Assembly (NCBI GenBank): GCA_023212645.1
Contig: JALBYC010000009.1
Location: 1-64,000 of the forward strand
Length of the DNA stretch: 64,000 nucleotides
Source: Farysia itapuensis
Lineage: Eukaryota; Basidiomycota; Ustilaginomycetes; Ustilaginales; Ustilaginaceae
Direction of reading: 5' to 3'
Shown: piece after piece, positions 7,984-16,131 of the stretch
Layout of the letters: each line of letters starts with the position of its first letter
Numbering within the stretch: position 1 is the first letter of the stretch
Translations under genes and position numbers: made by a program
The notes under the pieces: generated by a model
What the model saw: only the letters and a program-made list of their open reading frames with translations
Told to the model about the DNA's origin: nothing
Databases searched by the model: none

Positions 7984-9957
7984 CTACCGTCTGAGAGGCT
8001 GACCAAAGATACACCTGAGCAGCATGCTTGGAAGTTCAGCAAGACCGCTGACGTGTTCAGCATAGTCTTCAAAAATGTCTTTCCAGGCCATGGGCGAGGA
8101 TCGCATCTTTCTCTTGGCTGTGGTAGAGTGCTGATCAGACTGCTCTTCCTCAAAGATGACGCCGACGGGTAGACGGTGGGGATCCTTGACACGCAGCATC
8201 AGAGCGAACAGGGGCAAGTGATTGAGCAGACCAAGGCAAGTCTCTATGATGGAGACCTCGAAGGCGACTACGCTGAGTCGTACCAAGGCAAAAGCAAGGT
8301 AGTAGACATATACCGTAGGGAAGAGGAACGCAACCAGCGTGAAGAGCGTGGTGCCCAACAAAAGCTGATCCAGCTCGTAGCTTGCGTTGTCCAGTCGACC
8401 ACCTCGAAGCGCGTTGCGTTTCTTGCCGCGAAACAGGTCGAACAGTGCCGAAAGCACGTAGACGAAAAAGCGCATCATCTGTGATGAAAGCACGTAAAAT
8501 GCTGTGACATGGAGAGTACATATCGCCATCAGGTCTTGGACAAGGCAGAGCACCATTGTTACGCCAAATAACCTTCCCGCGCAGGCAATCCAGACGATGA
8601 CTGTTTCCAGGCGTGGCAAGATCAGGCCAAGGAACAACTGATTCCAGGATGCCGTAAGGGAGGCGTATGCGTCCCCGAAGAACAGCGACAATTCCGTGTT
8701 GAGCTTCAGACCTGCAGGCCAGTCGCCAAGCCAGGCCAGGAGCCAAAATACGTTGTGCAAGAAGTATCGTTCGAAACAGTGCCGGGTGGAATTGGCTAGC
8801 GCTTGACGATGCTGTAGCAGGAAAAGGCTTACAAGGTGTCCCAGGATGACATCGTTGGCGATCAGCCAAATGGCATTCCAAAGTCCAATGTAGGGAGCAG
8901 CAATCTCGTCCGTTGGCCATTTCTGAGTTTTGCGTACTTGTCGTAGACGCGATGCCAAGCGCGGAACGATCAGCATTTGCGAGATCCGTACATCTAGCTG
9001 ATGTGCTGAGGCCAGCAGCGATGCCAGATTCGGCGGACGTCCGTCGTGTTGATGGTAAAATCCGATCGGGAAGTTCAGACATGCTTTGACCATGGCTAAA
9101 GCCTGCTCCATCGCACGAGTAAGCACATCGGCCACAAAAGTGAGCGATGCTGTAGCCGAGCTCTTGACGCGAACGGCGTTTGTGTCTGACACAGAGAGTG
9201 ATCGGAGGAAAGGCTGCATCTGATTGATGTGCTCGATCGCTAGTCGCTGTGGTACGCCTTCTTGAGATGTGTTGGGTGTTCTGAACCTGACCCTCTGCCA
9301 CCGAGCAGGATCGACCAGCATGAGCTGTACAAACTTGCGCTCAAGCGGCGAAGGTCCATACACTCTGCGACAATCCTTGGAGTAGCTTTGCACGGTTTGG
9401 TCGTTGAGGATTTTGGTGCCGAGTTTGATCAGCTTCATACCAGACACTGGACCCAGCCGAAGAGGTTCCACGGCATAGTACTGTAGCATGCGTGAATTGG
9501 GCACTTTGTAGCTGACCAGCGTCACGGCTTGATGCATTTGTATGTCAGCCTGTGACGTGACTCGAACAGACTTGATGTCTGGCAGTTGACCAGACCGTGA
9601 AGAGGCAACGGCGATCATCCAGACTGAGAATTGGTCAAGGCAGCGACCAGCGCCGGCATCCTGTTCCTCAGGGCGATGGTAGACACCGACAACGTTGAGC
9701 CCATGACGCTCAAGTGAAGCGACTTGATCCGAGGCAACGAGTCCATAGACAACTACTGCTACCTGAGACGCTTGATCAACTATGACCTTGCCCACAAGCA
9801 CTCCTTGTCGTTCACGCTCTTCGTAAGCCAGCCGGGAGGCTTGCAGGTGGCCAGAAAGGGCATGTAGGCTTTCAGGCCAGAAAACAAGGACATTGTCTAT
9901 GCCTTGGATGCTCTCAGCATCTGATGCAGATTTTTCTTCAAAAGGTTTTTGGCTCAT
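7984..9957 (-). CDS. GPI1: GPI-GlcNAc transferase subunit Gpi1 (PIG-Q)
   Basis: 657 residues from the first true ATG (9957); the three codons before it in frame begin with TTG. Gpi1 is a subunit of the ER complex that adds GlcNAc to phosphatidylinositol, the first step of GPI-anchor synthesis. The C-terminal half has five to six hydrophobic segments and the conserved block ELDQLLLGTTLFTL with a following FLFPTVYVYYLAF. The conserved tryptophan-rich core (WNAIWLIANDVILG, LLAWLGDWPAGLKLN) precedes it. The N-terminal about 250 residues are soluble and more variable. It is divergent from the methylmalonate-semialdehyde dehydrogenase gene. Confidence 0.92.
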   Translation of the reverse strand: MSQKPFEEKSASDAESIQGIDNVLVFWPESLHALSGHLQASRLAYEERERQGVLVGKVIVDQASQVAVVVYGLVASDQVASLERHGLNVVGVYHRPEEQDAGAGRCLDQFSVWMIAVASSRSGQLPDIKSVRVTSQADIQMHQAVTLVSYKVPNSRMLQYYAVEPLRLGPVSGMKLIKLGTKILNDQTVQSYSKDCRRVYGPSPLERKFVQLMLVDPARWQRVRFRTPNTSQEGVPQRLAIEHINQMQPFLRSLSVSDTNAVRVKSSATASLTFVADVLTRAMEQALAMVKACLNFPIGFYHQHDGRPPNLASLLASAHQLDVRISQMLIVPRLASRLRQVRKTQKWPTDEIAAPYIGLWNAIWLIANDVILGHLVSLFLLQHRQALANSTRHCFERYFLHNVFWLLAWLGDWPAGLKLNTELSLFFGDAYASLTASWNQLFLGLILPRLETVIVWIACAGRLFGVTMVLCLVQDLMAICTLHVTAFYVLSSQMMRFFVYVLSALFDLFRGKKRNALRGGRLDNASYELDQLLLGTTLFTLVAFLFPTVYVYYLAFALVRLSVVAFEVSIIETCLGLLNHLPLFALMLRVKDPHRLPVGVIFEEEQSDQHSTTAKRKMRSSPMAWKDIFEDYAEHVSGLAELPSMLLRCIFGQPLRR

Positions 9958-10586
9958 TGTAGGCAACTACCAGGAACGCGACCTTGTCCGCGGATGACGA
10001 TTTTTTATTGACAATGAGAACATCTGCTGGTGGAACTACGGCAAGTACGGGAATACGTCAGTACAAAGCCCTTTCGAACGTCACAACAAGGCAAAGCGAT
10101 GACCCGAAGCTTGGTGGGGTCAGCTGATATTTGGCAATAAAGTGGTTGTCCTCTGACTCCTGCACATGATTCGTGTGCAGGCTATATCGGATCAGGTCTG
10201 TGAAAATGTTTTTCATCCTAAAAGGCACAGCTTCCGGGTCGCTTCCTGCTGGCTAGTACTTACCAGAAGAAGAGTCGATGACAGGATGATGTTGTGAGGA
10301 CAGTGCTGAATCCTCTGTGACTTGGCTTTTTGTTTCTTCTTCCAGTTGACGTGAATCACGTGACTTCAGCGTTCTGCAAAAGTTGGTTTTGTTAGACCTC
10401 AACTTCGGCCCTTTCTTCGGCCTTTCGGTATTGTGATTCACATTTCGGTCAGTAAGGGAGCCAGGCCGGCAAAAGCCACTAAGGCCGACCGGATTGCAGC
10501 CGCTGTTGGCCCGCAGGCGACACAAAGCTGCAGAAGAAGTCTGTCAATCGTTCCACCTCATCACCATTACTCTCAGCACAGACATC
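9958..10586. promoter_or_regulatory. divergent promoter region GPI1 / MMSDH
   Basis: 629 bases between the two start codons. The stretch around 10348-10363 reads TGACGTGAATCACGTGA, which holds an E-box-like CACGTG at 10357-10362 and a near-inverted copy. Further on, CTTCGGCC/CTTTCGG words repeat at about 10410-10432. These are candidate regulator sites for the mitochondrial dehydrogenase gene; no factor is assigned. A small open frame on the minus strand here (10253-10525) has no recognisable features. Confidence 0.35.
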
Positions 10587-12272
10587 ATGCGAGCCACAAC
10601 GCTAGTCCGTCTGTCCAACACCGTTGGAGCCTCTCGCTCTCTGTCGACTTCGGCTACAGTACGCTTGGCGCAGGCCGCCACCGCCACTTCCACATCCAGC
10701 CAAGATGCTCAGCTGAGCGGCATCGCTTTGTCCAAGGCCAAAGAAGTAGAGTCCAAATGGAAGGGCACCTCTATGATGGGTGGTACCACCAAGAACTACA
10801 TTGACGGTCGCTTCAGTGAATCCAAGGCGAAGGAGTGGCTCAACGTCAACGACCCATCTACGCAGGCACTGCTTTCTCGAGTTCCCTTGACACCAACTTC
10901 CGAGTTCGATGCTGCCGTCACCAGAGCACACGAAGCCTTTCCAGACTGGAGGAACACAAGCTTGCTGACGCGCCAGCAAGTAATGTTCAAGCTTCAGGCT
11001 TTAATTCGCGATCACATGGACGATATTGCCAACGCAATCGTTCTCGAGCAAGGCAAGACGTTCGTTGATGCCAAGGGAGACGTACTGCGAGGTCTTCAGG
11101 TTGTCGAAGTAGCATGTGGCATTACTAGTACCTTGATGGAGGAGCGAATCGAGGTGTCCAAGGACATGGACACCTACGCACGCCGTGAACCTCTCGGCGT
11201 TACTGCAGCCATTGCTCCGTTCAACTTCCCCGCCATGATCCCGCTCTGGTCAATCCCCATGGCCACCGTGACGGGAAACACACTCATTCTCAAGCCGTCG
11301 GAGCGTGTGCCTGGTGCTGCAATGATCATTGCCGAGCTCTGCGAGCGAGCTGGCATGCCAAAAGGCGTGCTCAATGTCGTCAACGGTGCTGTCGACATCG
11401 TCAATGGAATCTGCGACGACCCTCGAATCAAGGCTATCTCTTTCGTCGGCTCGGACCGCGCAGGTGCACACATCTACAACCGAGGCACGGCCAATGGCAA
11501 GCGTGTTCAGGCCAACCTGGGAGCCAAGAACCACGCCATTCTGATGCCCGACGCCAACAAGAACTTTGCGCTCAACTCCATCGCTGGTGCTGCTTTCGGC
11601 GCTGCTGGGCAACGTTGCATGGCTCTGTCGGTTGTTGTCGCTGTCGGAGAGGCACAGTCTTGGGTACCCGAGCTCGTCGAGCGCGCCAAGCAGCTCAAGG
11701 TTTCTGGCGGCTTCGAAGAGGGCGCCGATCTAGGACCTCTTATCTCCCCTCAGGCTCGTGACCGTGTTCGAAGCTTGACCGGAAGTGTCGAGCAAGAAGG
11801 CGGCAAGATTCTCCTCGACGGCCGCGACTTCTCCAGCCCAGAGTACCCTAATGGAAACTTTGTCGGCCCTAGCATTGTCGAAGCTGGCCCAGGAATGAAG
11901 GCGTACGACCAGGAGATTTTCGGACCCACACTTGTCGTTCTCAAGGCAAACACCCTCGACGAAGCGGTCGACTACATCAACAACAACAAATACGGAAACG
12001 GCGCCGCGATCTTCACGACTAACGGCGCCACCGCTCGCAAGTTTGAGAAGAACGTCAACGCTGGTCAGCTGGGTGTCAACGTTCCGGTCCCTGTGCCGCT
12101 GCCTATGTTTGCCTGGTCTGGTAACAAGGGCTCAGTCATGGGCGACATTGGTTTCTACGGCAAATCGGCTTTGAATTTCTACACCTCGTTCAAGACGTCC
12201 ACTTCGCTCTGGAAGTCCGACGATGCTCAGCTCTCAGAACGCGCGTCCGTCAATATGCCTACCATGTCCTGA
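10587..12272 (+). CDS. methylmalonate-semialdehyde dehydrogenase (acylating), mitochondrial
   Basis: 561 residues from ATG 10587. The enzyme (ALDH6 family) converts methylmalonate semialdehyde or malonate semialdehyde plus CoA to propionyl-CoA or acetyl-CoA, in valine and beta-alanine breakdown. The first about 30 residues ([11 protein letters not shown], then Ser/Arg/Ala-rich, no acidic residue) look like a mitochondrial presequence. The core has the ALDH6 signatures [12 protein letters not shown], the cofactor-binding FVGSDRAG and the catalytic block [11 protein letters not shown] with nucleophile Cys344. Length agrees with the family (about 535 plus presequence). The upstream in-frame extension lacks a good ATG and was rejected. 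Its 3' end converges on glutamate 5-kinase with an 86-base gap. Confidence 0.94.
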   Translation: MRATTLVRLSNTVGASRSLSTSATVRLAQAATATSTSSQDAQLSGIALSKAKEVESKWKGTSMMGGTTKNYIDGRFSESKAKEWLNVNDPSTQALLSRVPLTPTSEFDAAVTRAHEAFPDWRNTSLLTRQQVMFKLQALIRDHMDDIANAIVLEQGKTFVDAKGDVLRGLQVVEVACGITSTLMEERIEVSKDMDTYARREPLGVTAAIAPFNFPAMIPLWSIPMATVTGNTLILKPSERVPGAAMIIAELCERAGMPKGVLNVVNGAVDIVNGICDDPRIKAISFVGSDRAGAHIYNRGTANGKRVQANLGAKNHAILMPDANKNFALNSIAGAAFGAAGQRCMALSVVVAVGEAQSWVPELVERAKQLKVSGGFEEGADLGPLISPQARDRVRSLTGSVEQEGGKILLDGRDFSSPEYPNGNFVGPSIVEAGPGMKAYDQEIFGPTLVVLKANTLDEAVDYINNNKYGNGAAIFTTNGATARKFEKNVNAGQLGVNVPVPVPLPMFAWSGNKGSVMGDIGFYGKSALNFYTSFKTSTSLWKSDDAQLSERASVNMPTMS

Positions 12273-12358
12273 TCGGTGCTGCCTCGCTCCACAGACACTT
12301 TGACCCTTAATGCACTGTTCTTAATGCTGTCTATTGCTGCATGATATCTTTTTGTTTG

Positions 12359-13933
12359 CTAAGGAAGGGTGCGAGTGTGTAGAGCGACCTGGTCCGTGAC
12401 ATAGTCGGAATCGGCGTATCCGAGCACCGAGGCAATCTGCGAGCTCTTGATTCCTTTGATTCGCTCGCTCTCTATTGACGTATAGTTGGCAAGCGCACGA
12501 CCAACCTCGATCAATTGCCATTCCCAATCCTCGCTCTCAACGCCATCTTGCTCCGTCATGGCAGCGGGCTTGGACGACAAGAATGGAGCGTCTGCGCTGG
12601 TCATGGGACTTGATGGCGCTGGGGCATTCTTACGCAGCGAGTCGATGACAGGAGGGGTCTTGGTCCCGTCTGACTGTTTTGGATCTGTTCGGAGTAAGTA
12701 GTGGCCCAGATTACCAGGATACTGGGAAGGGTTTGGTCCGTCCGCAGCGATTGTGGAGACTGGCTTGGCGACATCTGACTTGACGACTTGACGGCGAACT
12801 ACGAGTCGTATTGCCTGCATTCGCTCCCAGTTGCCTTCCACGCCTACGATACCGGCAGGGAGCAGTCGACCGCCAGAGTCAGCGCGAGCGATCCGGTTGA
12901 ATGCGCCTTCGTCGATGACAAGCGTCCCGGCGGGATGCAACGCATGTAGTATACTCCACTTTCTTGATGTAAGTGGATTTGCCGTTGGCAGGAACAAAGT
13001 GTGAGGGGGGTCATCGAGAGGGGGATGTCCGATGAGCGCTGCTTCTTCTGACGCCAAGGAAGATACACTTGATGCAAGGGACTCGAAGGCAGACGCAGAC
13101 GTGGTACTCGGACTCGGCAGACCACGTTCGACGACCTTGATCATGTTCTCCGGGTGAGCGCCATTGATGATGACCGTGGCCACACCAGCTGCTGTAGCAA
13201 GCTCGGCAGCGATCAGCTTGGTCTGCATGCCGCCAGTGCCGAACGAGGATCCCATTGTGGCTACCGAAACAGACTTTCGCGCTGCGGCAACATCGTGCAC
13301 CACGCCGAGTCTCCTCGCGTTTGGGTCAGATCTCGGGTTGCCAGTGTAGAGGCCATCGACGTCGGTGCAAAGGAAGAGGTAGTCTGCATCGATCAAGCCT
13401 GCAGTGATGGCCGAAAGTGTGTCGTTGTCTCCGAATCGAAGCTCGGACACGGAAACTGTATCGTTCTCGTTGACGATGGGTATAGCATTGAAGGGCGCTG
13501 ATACGAGCGTGTTGAGCGTTGTTCGCGCATTCGTATACCGCGTTCGATCAGCTATGTCGTTCCGTGTGAGCAAGACCTGGGCGACGTCGATGCCAACGGT
13601 TCCGAAGAGGGAGTCCCACAGCGCAATGAGTCGAAGCTGGCCGAGTGCCGCTAATGCTTGTCGTTCCCCCACAGACTTAGGCTTTTCCGTTACATGCATT
13701 CGTATGCGACCCATGCCAATCGCTCCTGAGCAGACAATCACCACTCTATGACCCAAGGACCGTAATGTTCGACATGTCTCGACAAGCGAAGCCAATATGC
13801 CAATCTTCGGGTGTTGAATCTCTTCGGACAAGATGGAAGAAGTCCCGAGCTTGATGACAATCGTCTTCGAGGCTGATACAGTCGCCGAAGAGCCAGGCTG
13901 TATCAAGGCGTCAGCCGCCGCTGCGTTTACCAT
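12359..13933 (-). CDS. PRO1: glutamate 5-kinase
   Basis: 524 residues, start ATG at 13933. It phosphorylates glutamate to gamma-glutamyl phosphate, the first step of proline synthesis. The amino-acid kinase domain covers about residues 24-290 with IVIKLGTSS, IVCSGAIGMG, the substrate loop NENDTVS followed by FGDNDTLSA, and the nucleotide-binding TDVDGLYTGNP. A PUA domain follows (from about residue 320, RKWSILHALHPAGTL), interrupted after RLVVRRQ by about 110 residues of disordered sequence before the conserved C-terminus ALANYTSIE...IKSSQIASVLGY. Proline feedback inhibition is known for the family. The insertion inside the PUA part makes it longer than the about 430-residue yeast enzyme. Confidence 0.95.
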   Translation of the reverse strand: MVNAAAADALIQPGSSATVSASKTIVIKLGTSSILSEEIQHPKIGILASLVETCRTLRSLGHRVVIVCSGAIGMGRIRMHVTEKPKSVGERQALAALGQLRLIALWDSLFGTVGIDVAQVLLTRNDIADRTRYTNARTTLNTLVSAPFNAIPIVNENDTVSVSELRFGDNDTLSAITAGLIDADYLFLCTDVDGLYTGNPRSDPNARRLGVVHDVAAARKSVSVATMGSSFGTGGMQTKLIAAELATAAGVATVIINGAHPENMIKVVERGLPSPSTTSASAFESLASSVSSLASEEAALIGHPPLDDPPHTLFLPTANPLTSRKWSILHALHPAGTLVIDEGAFNRIARADSGGRLLPAGIVGVEGNWERMQAIRLVVRRQVVKSDVAKPVSTIAADGPNPSQYPGNLGHYLLRTDPKQSDGTKTPPVIDSLRKNAPAPSSPMTSADAPFLSSKPAAMTEQDGVESEDWEWQLIEVGRALANYTSIESERIKGIKSSQIASVLGYADSDYVTDQVALHTRTLP

Positions 13934-14244
13934 GGCTTCCCAGCTTGCGATTTGATAGGTTTGACAGGCTGTCGAGCATACCTTTCACTGCTTCAGCTGC
14001 TTCCAGTCACAAATTCGTTTGAAAATACAGATCAGACGTTCTAACACCATCTTTCGCTAAACGCCAGTATGCAGTAGGCTAGTACGCTCATTCGCCATAC
14101 ATTGCACAAGCGGACATCGACAGCAGACAGCGGCCCGGTCAGCTAGACACAGATTCACACATGTCGTAAGCTATTTACAATCACATTTTGAAGGCACGCT
14201 AGGATTATGAGAGTGGACTAAGCACATTATCAGATGGCTACACG
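13934..14244. other. intergenic, nothing recognised
   Basis: 311 bases between the glutamate 5-kinase start and the RFC subunit stop, both on the minus strand. It should hold the kinase promoter. No element recognised. Confidence 0.35.
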
Positions 14245-15576
14245 TTAGACATCTACCTTGGCATCGGTCAAAACGACGTCTTGGAGTCTCAGGCAGAGGT
14301 TGAGCAATTGGAGTTCTTCGTCTGCGCCGTCAGTCAGGCATTTGTCCATCTCTGCCATTAGCAAAGCTGCTTTAGCCTTGATCTTGGCCATCAGGAATGG
14401 GTGTGAAATGATATAGTCGTGTAGTTGTATCAGCAGCTGGGTGATAGAGTAGCCTTCTCGCGCTATTGTGGTGACACCTTCACGAATGCGATTGAAGTTG
14501 CCGGATTTGGACACCGAGGCCATGACTTCATCACCATCATCGCTAGGAGGCTCGATACCGACAGAGGTGGCCAGATCAATGATCACTGAAGAAGGTATCA
14601 CCCCGGCAATCTCGATGATTGACTCTGGCGTAACAGCTGAGACTGCATGTCCCGTAATGCTATGTAAGCGCGACGCGGACTGAAGATAGGTGATTGCTCG
14701 CCGCAAGTCGCCGTCGGATGTGTGTATCAAAGTTTCGAGCACCGAATCGCCCTCGAATTCGACCGATTCAGCCTTAGCGATCAACTCAAGTCGTGTCTTT
14801 GTCGAGCCAGAGTCCAGTGACCGGAAGCGAAATTTGCTGCATCTTGATGCTAACGGTTCGATGATTCTGCAGAAACGCACAACGTCAGGGAGTGTGGCAA
14901 GGCCGCTAGCTCAGAGATAAAACCGTACTTACCTTGTGACATAGTTACAGACGAGACAGAAACGTGTGATTCTGCTGTACTGCTCCATGATACGACGCAG
15001 TGCACTCTGAGCGTCTTGAGTCATGCTATCGGCTTCGTCCAAGATGATGATTTTGAATGGCGGACACGGGAAGCCTTCCTTTGGGTTCGTGACTGCAAGC
15101 TTGGCAAAGTTCTTGATCTTTTCGCGAACAACAGTGATGCCTCGTTCATCGGACGCGTTCAGCTCCAATACACGAGTCTTCATCAGCTCAGGGCTGGGTG
15201 GAACACGGTCAGCCGACTGTTGCACAAATTGAGCATTTCTATGAGACTTACCCAAATAGTTGCCGCGCGAGTGCCAGAATAGTCGATGTTTTGCCAGTGC
15301 CAGGTGGCCCATAGAAGAGCATGTGCGGCAAATTGTTGGACATTAAAGTCTTTTTGAGAATGGCGACAGTATGTTCTTGTGCAGCTACATCATCGATGGT
15401 CTTTGGGCGACTGCATTGCAAGTAGAACGGTCATTATTCCGATGGCGATAGGTCAACACAACACGGCAAAGGACTTACTATTTCTCAACCCATGGACGCG
15501 AGGCAGCACGTTCTGCAGCGAGCTTCTCCTTCTGAGCTGCTTGTGCAGCAGTATGTGCCTTGTGCTGGAGAAACAT
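14245..15576 (-). CDS. RFC2: replication factor C small subunit (human RFC4 / yeast Rfc2 type)
   Basis: Four exons (15576-15479, 15410-15252, 15193-14933, 14866-14245) give 379 residues. RFC loads the PCNA clamp at primer ends and also serves checkpoint and cohesion loaders. After splicing the AAA+ core is complete: KYRPKTIDD, Walker [21 protein letters not shown], Walker [11 protein letters not shown], and the SRC box in [12 protein letters not shown]. The three introns have GTAAGT donors, and every junction restores a conserved RFC motif. The C-terminal collar domain includes [17 protein letters not shown] and [15 protein letters not shown], which fit human RFC4 best. It is divergent from the CAF-1 gene, another S-phase gene. 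Confidence 0.92.
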
Positions 15577-16131
15577 GACCGACGAAGTGGAAAGGTCAAG
15601 AGGCCTACGGGCTACGAGCAACTTGCACCTGCACAAGTTGCAGCGGTGGAATGAGATTCTTCCGACTAAATCAGCAATCTCGCACGGTTGAATTCGTGTG
15701 GGGGACCTGGCACACGCGACGCGTTAAGCATCAGACCAACATAGGGTAGCTTTGCAAGAGTATCACGTGTCACACTCCTGGACACAGTCTGCTACGAGAT
15801 TGACGCATTATCGAATGCCACTAGACTGACTCAGCACAAACGGAAATGGACAGTGAGGGGGTCATTGACACGATAGAGAAGAGACGCGGTATACATTAAC
15901 ACGTTGAGCCCTATTCACGATTCACATTCAAATTCGTCGCTGGCGTGTGTGCGTGACGCGAAGAACGCATACACACACACGTTGGAATTTAGCCACTCAA
16001 ACGCCTGTCAATCTCTGATCAACTCGTCTCTCTCTCTTGCCACTTCGTATTCCCCCATCATTCGCCCTGCATAGCAAGTCCATCGAGCCATCCTAGCATC
16101 TTTCTCTCGGGCTCACAAGTGACAATCAGTG
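15577..16131. promoter_or_regulatory. divergent RFC/CAF-1 promoter with several MCB-like boxes
   Basis: 555 bases between the two start codons. It carries a tandem ACGCGACGCGT at 15714-15724 (an ACGCGA joined to an exact MluI box ACGCGT), an ACGCGG near 15893-15898 and another ACGCGA at 15956-15961. A short alternating CA tract lies near 15967-15979. MCB boxes are the MBF target in yeasts and mark G1/S genes; both flanking genes act in S phase, so shared control is a reasonable inference. Confidence 0.5.

Noticed and set aside
8150..9301. 383-codon minus-strand frame inside GPI1
   Set aside because: Shadow of GPI1 in another frame; long only because of base composition.
10494..10586. Upstream extension of methylmalonate-semialdehyde dehydrogenase
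   Set aside because: The codon at 10494 is not ATG, and the ATG at 10587 starts a good mitochondrial presequence.
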